A program made the position numbers and the translations under genes. From contig OX326957.1 of assembly GCA_946800325.1 (NCBI GenBank), positions 21,453,007 through 21,517,006 of the forward strand: 64,000 nucleotides of DNA. Direction: 5' to 3'. Source of the stretch: Luzula sylvatica. Its lineage: Eukaryota > Streptophyta > Magnoliopsida > Poales > Juncaceae. This document shows, one piece after another, positions 27,573-37,006 of this stretch; the first letter of the stretch is position 1, and each line of letters opens with the position of its first letter. The notes under the pieces were generated by a model. The model did no database searches, was not told where the DNA came from, and saw nothing but the letters and a program-made list of their open reading frames with translations.

Positions 27573-28687
27573 TTATGTAGTAAAAGATACGATACAAATG
27601 ATCTCAAAACACGTTATTTGAACTCCACAAAGCGTTAAAATCTTGTTTTGAATCGAAAAACAAACTTTCTTAGTGTTTGTGAAATTTGGTGAATAGTTAT
27701 GCAGTAAAAGATACGATACAAATGAACTCAAAACACGTTATTTGAACTCCACAAAGCGTTAAAATCTTGTTTTGAATCGAAAAACAAACTTTCTTAGTGT
27801 TTGTGAAATTTGGTGAAAAGTTATGTAGTAAAAGATACGATACAAATGATCTCAAAACACGTTATTTGAACTCTTAAAGCGTTAAAATCTTGTTTTGAAT
27901 CGAAAAACAAACTTTCTTAGTGTTTGTGAAATTTGGTGAAAAGTTATGTAGTAAAAGATACGATACAAATGATCTCAAAACACGTTATTTGAACTCCTCA
28001 AAAGGTTAAAATCTTGTTTTGAATCGAAAAATAAACTTACTTAGTGTTTGTGAAATTTGGTGAAAAGTTAAGTAGTAAAAGATACGATACAAATGATCTC
28101 AAAACACATTATTTGAACTCCACAAAGCGTTAAAATCTTGTTTTGAATCGAAAAACAAACTTTCTTAGTGTTTGTGAAATTTGGTGAATAGTTATGCAGT
28201 AAAAGATACGATACAAATGAACTCAAAACACGTTATTTGAACTCCACAAAGCGTTAATATCTTGTTTTGAATCGAAAAACAAACTTTCTTAGTGTTTGTG
28301 AAATTTGGTGAAAAGTTATGTAGTAAAAGATACGATACAAATGATCTCAAAACACGTTATTTGAACTCCTCAAAGCGTTAAAATCTTGTTTTGAATCGAA
28401 AAACAAACTTTCTTAGTGTTTGTGAAATTTGGTGAAAAGTTATGTAGTAAACGATACGATACAAATGAACTCAAAACACGTTATTTGAACTCCACAAAGC
28501 GTTAAAATCTTATTTTGAATCGAAAAACAAACTTTCTTAGTGTTTGTGAAATTTTGTGAAAAGTTATGTAGTAAAAGATACGATACAAATGATCTCCAAA
28601 CACGTTATTTGAACTCCACAAAGCGTTAAAATCTTGTTTTGAATCGAAAAACAAACTTTCTTAGTGTTTGTGAAATTTGGTGAAAAG
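26458..28687. repeat. Tandem duplication of nine satellite monomers (2 x 1115 bp)
   Basis: 26458-27572 and 27573-28687 are adjacent copies at offset 1115 bp (nine monomers minus 1 bp, owing to the CTCTTAAAG variant at 26756 and 27871). This duplication is absent from the paired block to the right of the retrotransposon. That accounts for the point (27573/43341) where the two large blocks stop matching. Confidence 0.8.
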
Positions 28688-29532
28688 GTATGTAGTTAAA
28701 GATACGATACAAATGATCTCAAAACACGTTATTTGAACTCCACAAAGTGTTAAAATCTTATTTTGAATCGAAAAACAAACTTTCTTAGTGTTTGTGAAAT
28801 TTGGTGAAAAGGTATGTAGTAAAAGATACGATACAAATGATCTCAAAACACGTTATTTGAACTCCTCAAAACGTTAAAATCTTATTTTGAATCGAAAAAC
28901 AAACTTTCTTAGTGTTTGTATAATTTGGTGAAAAGTTATGTAGTTAAAGATACGATACAAATGATCTCAAAACACGTTATTTGAACTCCACAAAGCGTTA
29001 AAATCTTATTTTGAATCGAAAAACAAACTTTCTTAGTGTTTGTGAAATTTGGTGAAAAGGTATGTAGTAAAAGATACGATACAAATGATCTCAAAACACG
29101 TTATTTAAACTCCACAAAGCGTTAAAATCTTGTTTTGAATCGAAAAACATACTTCCTTAGTATTTGTGAAATTTGGTGAAAAGTTATGTAGTAAAAGATA
29201 CGATACAAATGATCTCAAAACACGTTATTTGAACTCCACAAAGCGTTAAAATCTTGTTTTGAATCGAAAAACAAACTTTCTTAGTGTTTGTGAAATTTGG
29301 TGAAAAGTCATGTTGTAAAAGATACGATACAAATGATCTCAAAACACGTTATTTGAACTCCTCAAAGCGTTAAAATCTTGTTTTGAATCGAAAAACAAAC
29401 TTTCTTAGTGTTTGTGAAATTTGGTGAAAAGTTATGTAGTAAAAGATACGATACAAATGATCTCAAAACACGTTATTTGAACTCCACAAAGCGTTAAAAT
29501 CTTGTTTTGAATCGAAAAACAAACTTTCTTAG

Positions 29533-29537
29533 TGTTT
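29533..29537. other. TGTTT microhomology junction between satellite and truncated LTR
   Basis: At the left edge of the retrotransposon the pentamer TGTTT belongs both to the satellite (CTTAG-TGTTT-GTGAA) and to the LTR (ACTTAA-TGTTT-CACAAT, seen intact at 34582-34586). The 239 LTR bases at 34348-34586 of the complete copy have no counterpart here beyond this pentamer. This is the footprint of a deletion between short direct repeats. Confidence 0.85.
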
Positions 29538-31952
29538 CACAATATTAGCGCATGTTCTTAATTCAAGTTTCACAAGAAATTTTTATTTATATTTTCAAGG
29601 AATATTTAACTTTAAAATAAAATGAAATGTTGGTCGAGAGAATGGTAACAAGAATTACAAAGAAAAAGATAAAATAAAAATCAACAAAATAACTCAAAAA
29701 TGGCAAACTAAAATTTCCTTTTCTCGATGTGAATATTGGGGAAAACGATGTCTCAACTAATTGGATCATCTAGAAATCTCTCAAAACTAAAATCAATTGC
29801 AAGATTGATGAATTAATTATAAACCAATTAATCACCACAAAGATCAAGGATAAAAACTCGAATCAATTCAAATAATTATAAACCAAATACTCAAATCAAT
29901 CGAATCTCTATTCATGAAAATCTTACTTAAATCAATAAATCAATCATAAACCACTAACTATTGATTTAAGCATTAAAACAACGAGATGTTAACTAAGGCA
30001 AATAATTATATACCAATTAAATCCCCCAATTAATATTTAAATCATGAACACAATTGTTTTAATAACAAAAGATTTATTTAAACATAAAACTCAATTTCTA
30101 GAATCATCAACCAATTAAAACATCAAATTCCCCTAATGGAATTACTCTCGATCCATGATCTCGGATACTAAAAATCCATAGGAGTTCATTTTCCTAGAAA
30201 ATAGGGGAATATTAAAACCATAAAATCCGAGAAAACAAGATTCTATTTAAACCATAAAATCCAGCATTCAAACATCCTGCATATGCTAGGTTCCCACACA
30301 ATCCAGGAAAAACAAATTCAATACTCAGATCTACAGATTTATATAATCCAGGAAAATAAGGGAAATTAAATCAGAATTATAAACCAATTCTATTCAACTC
30401 AGAGAATCCTAGAAAACAAAATCCCACAGAGTATCGTTCAATTACAAAACCAGAATTTAAAATCCACAGAATCTACTTGTCCAGTATTATGAAGGAAAAA
30501 GAAATAGAGTGGAGGAAACAACCAAGCATGGAGATGGCAGGTTGGATCGGTGCTTCCCTCGAGATTTCTTGCTCTCCTCCTTCTTTGGACAGTTCCTACG
30601 AGCTCGAGCAGCTCCAATGGCTGGTCAGTGGTGCTTCAGATCGTAATCAAGAGTGGCGATGATCTGATCTTCAATCTTCACATCAAATTGGCCAAGCAGA
30701 GGTAAAATTAGGAGATCGAGAAGCTTTTTGGAGTGGCTCGGAGTGAATAGAACAGATCGAGAGAGTTAGAGATGGCGGAGTGGAGGAGGATCGTTAATGG
30801 AGTTTGCTCAATTGAGTTCTGGATGGAGGAATTTGGTGGAGGGAGGAAGAGAGAGGCCTGAGGCCCCAGAATTGGGCGTGAGAATGGGGTCTGATCAGGG
30901 GAGAAAACGAGATTTGAGCTGGTTATTGAGTAATTAGCGAATTGTGGAGGTTCGTGGAGGTGAAACGAAGGGAGAGGGAGCTCGAGAGAGCCCCCTTGAG
31001 GGTTTTAATGGCGATAGAATGGATGATCAAGAAGATGAGCTCGCTGGGTCTTTTTATAAGCTCGAATCACTGGCTCCTCCAGTGAATTGCTCAAATTGGC
31101 GAAGAGGAGAGGCTTCTAGGGTCCCACGACGGTTTAGAAGCAGAGAGAGAGGGTCCCAGGCCATCGAGAGATGCTCACGACGCGTAACGGATCGTCAGAG
31201 CAAGGATTCTACGCAAACGAAGAAGACGAAGTCGTCTCCAGTTAATTGTACGCAAAGAATTTCAGGGAAAAAAATGCTTTGTTATTTGCTGAAGAATTTA
31301 AAAATTGAGTGTCCGGTTATTTCTGAAACGGAGACGATCTGAAGGTTGTTACATCTTTCTCTGATTGGCTGATTTCTCTCAATCCTGATTGGATCCGAGA
31401 GTTTGGGTCTGAGGATCCCCTGTGGCAGTCTCCGAGTAGAGTTCGTGCAATGAAAAGGATATAGAGAGAGGTCAGGTCTTCAGCGTGGACCACACAGTCC
31501 TTTGGTCACACGAGATCAGTAGGGAGGTAAGAGGTTTGGTCTGCATCTGTCCGTATAGTGAGTCAACTTCGACCCTATGTGGTCCTTGGTGTGGCGAGCT
31601 GCTGACAAGGTCGCCAGGATCTGGTGAGAGATTCTCGGTGTGGCTTTCGGTGCAGTGGGTCGTTTTGCATTGCTTTCTGACCCGTTTCATAAAATCTCTT
31701 GTAACTTCTTCCTCCTTCCTCCAAATTGCATGATCTTTATATCGAAATTGCTCGTCTCGATGAGCCGAACGCAACCGTGAGCTTGGATTTGGAAAATGCG
31801 GTCTTTTTAACCTGAAATAACACAAAAACCTTCATTAAAGTAATTTCATCACGAAATGTTTAATACAAAGATTATAGCATCATTTTGTGTTTATACATTA
31901 TTTAATTTCCTTGTTTTAATACTAAAATATGTGTCAAAATACGCTCATATCA
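29538..31952 (-). repeat. 3' LTR, truncated at its outer end
   Basis: This 2415-bp direct repeat of 34587-37001 has a constant offset of 5049 bp. I found no gap or substitution in the stretches I compared, and the chance ORFs in both copies translate identically. It starts (element sense) with TGATATGAGCG directly after the PPT. Its outer 239 bp, equivalent to 34348-34586, are missing and it ends at the TGTTT junction with satellite. As in the complete copy, the middle (about 30480-31860) is richer in G+C and purine-rich on +, while both ends are AT-rich. No protein of known type is encoded. Confidence 0.95.
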
Positions 31953-31966
31953 AATCCCCCACACTT
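31953..31966 (-). other. Polypurine tract next to the 3' LTR
   Basis: In element sense this reads AAGTGTGGGGGATT and abuts the LTR start TGATATGAG. A purine-rich tract with a G5 core immediately upstream of the 3' LTR is the expected plus-strand primer of an LTR retrotransposon. Its position fixes both the orientation of the element and the inner edge of the 3' LTR. The core AAGTGTGGGGG occurs twice more inside the element (32908-32918 and 33646-33656). Confidence 0.85.
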
Positions 31967-32382
31967 AAACCATACTTGTCCTCAAGTATATTGATTTTAA
32001 TTTTAAAGTTTGTGATCGGTTGAAATTCGTTTTTGTGAGACAATTAAATCTAAACACCATGAAATTTTCCAAAAAGATATTATTCATTTCAAGATATATA
32101 TTTCTTATTTAATATAATATAAAAAGTTTATTCATTTCGTTTCTTTTTAAACCAAGGTTACTCTCTTATCCAAATTCCGATACAAAGTACCTATACGGTT
32201 TAAATTATTATATAGTTCAAAATTTACAATTTAAATTCCAAAATTTCGAAAAGGTAACAAGAATTGTTTTCCCCAACAAATCCCCATATTTTAAACAAGA
32301 AGTTCTATCCTCTTAAATAAACAAATCTCGGTGACTCGTGTTATCCATTTAAACGGTTGCACTTTGTGCGGTTTTTGAAAAA

Positions 32383-32460
32383 TTGTGCATTTTGCACTTA
32401 TTGATTTTTTTTTTTTTTTTTTTTCTTTTTTTTCTTGTGCATTTTGCACTTATTGATTTT
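32383..32460. repeat. 26-bp direct repeat pair around a T-tract
   Basis: TTGTGCATTTTGCACTTATT followed by GATTTT occurs at 32383-32408 and 32435-32460, 52 bp apart, separated by the interrupted T-tract. Each copy contains the inverted repeat GTGCA-TTT-TGCAC. The arrangement looks like a small tandem duplication by replication slippage. A structural role in the element RNA is possible but unproven. Confidence 0.7.
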
Positions 32461-32829
32461 TGAAAAGTTTTGTTCAACGGACACGATGTCGGAAATTCAT
32501 AAAAAAGAAGATAGATTATGGGGTAAAATTTTAAATTTGTTGTTTTTCGAAATAGAGGGTCAATTTGTAAATTAAGATCTACATAATATTTTAAAAAAAA
32601 CACATACTTTGCATAAAACGTTGGTTAGGAGAGTATTTATGATTTTAAAAGATTTAATGAATATTTTCATGGATTTATAGCGAGATAAGAAAATATATTT
32701 TGTTCATGGCATTTTTGATAAAAATGTCTCTTTTTAGATTTAAAAGAAATTTTCCTCATTTCACAAAACTTTAATTTCATCTCAATAAACTTTAAGTACA
32801 AGTTTGTTTAAAAAAAAAGGGTTTTGTTT

Positions 32830-32871
<42 letters not shown>

Positions 32872-32923
32872 AAAGTATTTGAACAAAAAGTTTATTTACA
32901 AAAATACCCCCCACACTTAGATT

Positions 32924-32943
32924 AGTGCGTGTCCCCACGCACT
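32924..32943. other. Perfect hairpin, 8-bp stem and 4-base loop
   Basis: AGTGCGTG-TCCC-CACGCACT is a perfect inverted repeat with a GC-rich 8-bp stem, just beside the second CCCCCACACTT motif. It lies in the non-coding 3' region, about 1 kb from the PPT. It could fold in the element RNA. Its function is unknown. Confidence 0.75.
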
Positions 32944-33117
32944 TGATCACCATATGAAAGAGAGAAAAATAATAAGAAAGAAAAATCCGCGCGAAAAAGA
33001 GAGACAAAAAAAAAAAAAAATGAGAAAAATAAAAGAGAAGGAAAGAAACGACCTAATTGTCGGGTTGCCTCCCGCTAGCGCCCTTGTTTTTCGTCTCGAG
33101 CTCGACGGATTTTCATG

Positions 33118-34254
33118 TTAGCCGAATTCGAGTGCGTGACTCGTGCTCGAGTGAATGGCGGATTTTCGACCGCCCTTGAGAGAGGTTTTCGTTTTGGATG
33201 AGAGAAGCGTCAAAATGAGATTGAATATGTCACGTGCAATTGTCATTTGAACACGAATGGAGAAGGGTTTCTTCATGTCGAAAATTACGTCATGATCCTT
33301 GAAAAAGAAGACGCCATTCGTGGTGTTCGGATCTTGTTGAAGAGGCGTTGTGAGTGGTGTAATCTCGTCGAATTTATTTCGCCTCTTCGAAGTATCTACA
33401 AAAGAGATTGAAAATTTAGTAGCATCAAAATCCGTGTTTATTGTTTTTGAAATTGAGATCGGAACGGATCCACCTTGTGAGAGTGTGGAAATCGGTGTTG
33501 AGAAATATTCATCATCTTGCATGTTTGAGATTTCGAGATCCTCGTGTTTGTTGGAGAATTCTTCATCAATTCCCGTGTCCGGGACTTCATTTTCGCACTT
33601 CTCCACACTTGGACTTTTATCGAAGCTTTCGTCGTCGTCATCACTCCCCCACACTTGTTCTTCGCTCGAGACAAACGGATCCTCGATTCGATGGATCGCA
33701 ACACCAAGATCGGGCTCCTCAAAATCGTGTAATTGAGCCACGTGCTCTTTGTACTCGTTGAGTTTGGATGTTACACGTGTGACGTTGTCTTGAAGTTCTC
33801 GTACACGTCGATCCGTATCGGCTTGAGCATGCATGAAATTGCCGAGAGATTCTTTACATTCTTGCATAACACCCATGAGATTTTGCGCCATGTTGAGCAT
33901 TTTGGACCATCTAGGATCGTCGTCATTTGGAATGGCGGATGGTGGTTGCTCGGGGTAGCAAAGAGGATCGAATGTCGTGTGCGGTTCATCGCTCCATGAA
34001 TGGTTCCACGTTTCATCGCTTGATTCGTGGATGGTGAAGGGTTCAAAGCCGGAATATCGCTCGTAAAGTGGCTCGTTGACGTAAAACGATTGCGGTAGTG
34101 GAGTTCGCTTGTTGGAGTTCTTTCTCGCAAAGTAGTCACGTTCTCGTTGAATCTCCTTTTCCCAAGGTGGAGGATTCTCCCAACTCGATGCGATCGATTG
34201 AATTTTTTCCCAAACTCCATGTGACCGCTCCGTCCATTGTGCATTGCATGCCAT
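33118..34254 (-). CDS. Gag-like protein of the non-autonomous retrotransposon (378 aa)
   Basis: The only substantial intact frame of the element runs from an ATG 75 bp inside the PBS to a TAA at 33120-33118. It is in the sense orientation and sits where gag, or the ORF1 found upstream of gag in some Tat/Ogre elements, would be. The product is soluble-looking, with no signal peptide or membrane segment. Residues 1-50 are rich in Trp and basic residues (W7, W15, W25, W31; KNSNKR at 45-50). Residues 116-177 form a likely coiled coil (MQECKESLGNFMHAQ, then VRELQDNVTRVTSKL). Residues 178-250 are strongly acidic (SDDDDES at 204-210), and the C-terminus is basic (KTKTSLKGGRKS). The coiled coil recalls the helical stretch in plant Athila/Tat Gag proteins. 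I see no CCHC zinc knuckle and no protease motif, so it would be an incomplete Gag or an unrelated element protein. The element family assignment is firm, the protein function is not. Confidence 0.6.
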   Translation of the reverse strand: MACNAQWTERSHGVWEKIQSIASSWENPPPWEKEIQRERDYFARKNSNKRTPLPQSFYVNEPLYERYSGFEPFTIHESSDETWNHSWSDEPHTTFDPLCYPEQPPSAIPNDDDPRWSKMLNMAQNLMGVMQECKESLGNFMHAQADTDRRVRELQDNVTRVTSKLNEYKEHVAQLHDFEEPDLGVAIHRIEDPFVSSEEQVWGSDDDDESFDKSPSVEKCENEVPDTGIDEEFSNKHEDLEISNMQDDEYFSTPISTLSQGGSVPISISKTINTDFDATKFSISFVDTSKRRNKFDEITPLTTPLQQDPNTTNGVFFFKDHDVIFDMKKPFSIRVQMTIARDIFNLILTLLSSKTKTSLKGGRKSAIHSSTSHALEFG

Positions 34255-34328
34255 TGAAAAATAAAATTCGTATTAGATCAAGAAAAAAGTATATTGAATA
34301 TAGAAACTTAAAACGATTAAAGCCGTCT

Positions 34329-34345
34329 CCCCGGCAGCGGCGCCA
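34329..34345 (-). other. Primer-binding site for tRNA-Asp
   Basis: In element sense this reads TGGCGCCGCTGCCGGGG, two bases after the 5' LTR end. It is complementary to the 3' end of plant tRNA-Asp (CCCCGGCAACGGCGCCA, from memory) at 16 of 17 positions. The one mismatch is at the A-to-G change in GGCAGCGG. tRNA-Asp priming is known for Athila-type Ty3/gypsy elements. The site fixes the inner edge of the 5' LTR and confirms minus-strand orientation. Confidence 0.85.
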
Positions 34346-34347
34346 TT

Positions 34348-37001
34348 TGATGTACTCGAAAAATTAGGTGTCGTTTTTAATAAATGAGATGTATTTATTT
34401 CCTAATTACGAGTATCAAAGATTATATTTATATTTTCCTAAACTTGAATGAATACAACAAGTAAAATGACAAGTATAGGGATCGTTCGCAAGGAGATGTG
34501 GCCTCGAATTTAATTAAAATATTCAATGTATATTTTTCTCAATTATAGCAATTCACAATCACAATTTATCGATGGACTTAATGTTTCACAATATTAGCGC
34601 ATGTTCTTAATTCAAGTTTCACAAGAAATTTTTATTTATATTTTCAAGGAATATTTAACTTTAAAATAAAATGAAATGTTGGTCGAGAGAATGGTAACAA
34701 GAATTACAAAGAAAAAGATAAAATAAAAATCAACAAAATAACTCAAAAATGGCAAACTAAAATTTCCTTTTCTCGATGTGAATATTGGGGAAAACGATGT
34801 CTCAACTAATTGGATCATCTAGAAATCTCTCAAAACTAAAATCAATTGCAAGATTGATGAATTAATTATAAACCAATTAATCACCACAAAGATCAAGGAT
34901 AAAAACTCGAATCAATTCAAATAATTATAAACCAAATACTCAAATCAATCGAATCTCTATTCATGAAAATCTTACTTAAATCAATAAATCAATCATAAAC
35001 CACTAACTATTGATTTAAGCATTAAAACAACGAGATGTTAACTAAGGCAAATAATTATATACCAATTAAATCCCCCAATTAATATTTAAATCATGAACAC
35101 AATTGTTTTAATAACAAAAGATTTATTTAAACATAAAACTCAATTTCTAGAATCATCAACCAATTAAAACATCAAATTCCCCTAATGGAATTACTCTCGA
35201 TCCATGATCTCGGATACTAAAAATCCATAGGAGTTCATTTTCCTAGAAAATAGGGGAATATTAAAACCATAAAATCCGAGAAAACAAGATTCTATTTAAA
35301 CCATAAAATCCAGCATTCAAACATCCTGCATATGCTAGGTTCCCACACAATCCAGGAAAAACAAATTCAATACTCAGATCTACAGATTTATATAATCCAG
35401 GAAAATAAGGGAAATTAAATCAGAATTATAAACCAATTCTATTCAACTCAGAGAATCCTAGAAAACAAAATCCCACAGAGTATCGTTCAATTACAAAACC
35501 AGAATTTAAAATCCACAGAATCTACTTGTCCAGTATTATGAAGGAAAAAGAAATAGAGTGGAGGAAACAACCAAGCATGGAGATGGCAGGTTGGATCGGT
35601 GCTTCCCTCGAGATTTCTTGCTCTCCTCCTTCTTTGGACAGTTCCTACGAGCTCGAGCAGCTCCAATGGCTGGTCAGTGGTGCTTCAGATCGTAATCAAG
35701 AGTGGCGATGATCTGATCTTCAATCTTCACATCAAATTGGCCAAGCAGAGGTAAAATTAGGAGATCGAGAAGCTTTTTGGAGTGGCTCGGAGTGAATAGA
35801 ACAGATCGAGAGAGTTAGAGATGGCGGAGTGGAGGAGGATCGTTAATGGAGTTTGCTCAATTGAGTTCTGGATGGAGGAATTTGGTGGAGGGAGGAAGAG
35901 AGAGGCCTGAGGCCCCAGAATTGGGCGTGAGAATGGGGTCTGATCAGGGGAGAAAACGAGATTTGAGCTGGTTATTGAGTAATTAGCGAATTGTGGAGGT
36001 TCGTGGAGGTGAAACGAAGGGAGAGGGAGCTCGAGAGAGCCCCCTTGAGGGTTTTAATGGCGATAGAATGGATGATCAAGAAGATGAGCTCGCTGGGTCT
36101 TTTTATAAGCTCGAATCACTGGCTCCTCCAGTGAATTGCTCAAATTGGCGAAGAGGAGAGGCTTCTAGGGTCCCACGACGGTTTAGAAGCAGAGAGAGAG
36201 GGTCCCAGGCCATCGAGAGATGCTCACGACGCGTAACGGATCGTCAGAGCAAGGATTCTACGCAAACGAAGAAGACGAAGTCGTCTCCAGTTAATTGTAC
36301 GCAAAGAATTTCAGGGAAAAAAATGCTTTGTTATTTGCTGAAGAATTTAAAAATTGAGTGTCCGGTTATTTCTGAAACGGAGACGATCTGAAGGTTGTTA
36401 CATCTTTCTCTGATTGGCTGATTTCTCTCAATCCTGATTGGATCCGAGAGTTTGGGTCTGAGGATCCCCTGTGGCAGTCTCCGAGTAGAGTTCGTGCAAT
36501 GAAAAGGATATAGAGAGAGGTCAGGTCTTCAGCGTGGACCACACAGTCCTTTGGTCACACGAGATCAGTAGGGAGGTAAGAGGTTTGGTCTGCATCTGTC
36601 CGTATAGTGAGTCAACTTCGACCCTATGTGGTCCTTGGTGTGGCGAGCTGCTGACAAGGTCGCCAGGATCTGGTGAGAGATTCTCGGTGTGGCTTTCGGT
36701 GCAGTGGGTCGTTTTGCATTGCTTTCTGACCCGTTTCATAAAATCTCTTGTAACTTCTTCCTCCTTCCTCCAAATTGCATGATCTTTATATCGAAATTGC
36801 TCGTCTCGATGAGCCGAACGCAACCGTGAGCTTGGATTTGGAAAATGCGGTCTTTTTAACCTGAAATAACACAAAAACCTTCATTAAAGTAATTTCATCA
36901 CGAAATGTTTAATACAAAGATTATAGCATCATTTTGTGTTTATACATTATTTAATTTCCTTGTTTTAATACTAAAATATGTGTCAAAATACGCTCATATC
37001 A
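34348..37001 (-). repeat. 5' LTR, complete (2654 bp)
   Basis: In element sense it begins TGATATGAGCG at 37001 and ends GTACATCA at 34348, giving TGAT...ATCA termini. The outer edge meets satellite directly (GTGAAATTTGG from 37002). The inner edge is followed by AA and the PBS. The segment 34348-34586 is present only in this copy and contains the TATAGGGATCGTTCG motif (about 34476) recalled from plant Ty3/gypsy LTR ends. Candidate TATA boxes in element sense are CTTATAAAAAG (about 36099-36109) and TTATATAAAT (35386-35395). Neither is established. An LTR longer than the internal region (2.65 against 2.40 kb) is unusual for a coding element and common in LARD-like derivatives. Confidence 0.95.
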
Positions 37002-37006
37002 GTGAA
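37002..37006. other. Probable surviving target-site duplication GTGAA
   Basis: The five satellite bases next to the intact outer edge of the 5' LTR are GTGAA. A 5-bp duplication is usual for Ty3/gypsy integrases. The partner copy is expected left of the original 3' LTR end. It would have been lost in the deletion that joined TGTTT of the satellite to TGTTT of the LTR. This is inferred, since only one copy is visible. Confidence 0.55.

Larger units (their letters stand above)
1..29537. repeat. 124-bp AT-rich satellite array, left part
   Basis: Head-to-tail tandem array with a 124-bp monomer that starts in phase at base 1 (monomer starts at 1, 125, 249 and so on), about 238 units, all in the same orientation. 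I count 36 G+C in a consensus monomer, about 29%. The monomer carries the landmarks CAAAGCGTTAAAATC, GAATCGAAAAAC, TTAGTGTTTGTGAAATTTGG and GATACGATACAAATGA. Monomers fall into a few recurrent types, distinguished by CCACA or CCTCA at the monomer start, TTG/TTA/TTC before TTTTGAATCG, and GTTATG or GGTATG. Length variants are rare and recurrent: 121 bp (GGTGAGTTATG instead of GGTGAAAAGTTATG), 123 bp (CTCTTAAAG) and 125 bp (CTTCTTTTTG). No gene was seen. Large arrays of this kind are typical of plant centromeric or pericentromeric heterochromatin, but a centromeric role is only inferred. I do not recognise the satellite family. Confidence 0.97.
31967..33117 (-). other. Non-coding 3' internal region of the retrotransposon
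   Basis: About 1.15 kb between the ORF stop and the PPT, with no credible coding frame. It contains an interrupted T-tract at 32405-32433 and a pure T39 tract at 32832-32870 (A-tracts in element sense). It also has an A15 tract at 33006-33020, a 26-bp direct repeat pair (32383-32408 and 32435-32460) and a strong hairpin at 32924-32943. The segment GGGTTGCCTCCCGCTAGCGC near 33062, and the CCCCCACACTT motifs, recall sequences common in the untranslated parts of plant Ty3/gypsy elements. This similarity is from memory and was not checked by alignment. Where pol would lie in an autonomous element there is nothing, which is the basis for calling the element non-autonomous. Confidence 0.8.
29538..37001 (-). 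mobile_element. Non-autonomous Ty3/gypsy-type LTR retrotransposon nested in the satellite
   Basis: A 7464-bp minus-strand insertion that interrupts one satellite monomer. Removing it joins ...TTAGTGTTT to GTGAAATTTGG, the uninterrupted monomer. In element order it has a complete 5' LTR (37001-34348), a 2-bp spacer, a PBS for tRNA-Asp (34345-34329), one gag-like ORF (34254-33118), a non-coding 3' region, a PPT (31966-31953) and a 3'-truncated 3' LTR (31952-29538). The internal region is only 2395 bp and shows no protease, reverse transcriptase, RNase H or integrase, so it must be mobilised in trans. The tRNA-Asp primer site, the AAGTGTGGGGGATT tract and the TATAGGGATCGTTCG motif in the LTR (about 34476) point to the Athila/Tat side of plant Ty3/gypsy, from memory of those families. 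The structure fits the LARD or TR-GAG class. The LTRs showed no difference in the stretches I compared, so the insertion is recent. Confidence 0.93.

Noticed and set aside
29587..29769. 60-residue hydrophobic frame in the AT-rich end of the LTR (also 34636-34818)
   Set aside because: Phe/Leu/Ile-rich translation of A/T-rich DNA, with no supporting signal.
30944..31342. 132-residue plus-strand frame in the LTR, repeated at 35993-36391
   Set aside because: Antisense to the element, composed of purine-rich LTR sequence, with no recognisable domain. It is present twice only because the LTR is duplicated.
31472..31825. 117-residue sense-strand frame in the LTR, repeated at 36521-36874
   Set aside because: Composition looks random, there is no known domain, and it overlaps an 82-residue frame on the other strand. 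It is probably a chance frame in the GC-richer part of the LTR.
32349..32603. 84-residue minus-strand frame with a Lys-rich run
   Set aside because: The Lys run is the translated T-tract. The rest has no recognisable feature.
33350..33999. Several plus-strand and second minus-strand frames of 62-157 residues across the gag-like gene
   Set aside because: They are shadows of the 378-codon frame, which alone has the right orientation and position relative to the PBS.
29538..37001. Two solo LTRs or a tandem segmental duplication in place of a retrotransposon
   Set aside because: PBS and PPT sit at the correct inner edges of the two direct repeats, in matching orientation, with an intervening gag-like frame. 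This defines one LTR element.
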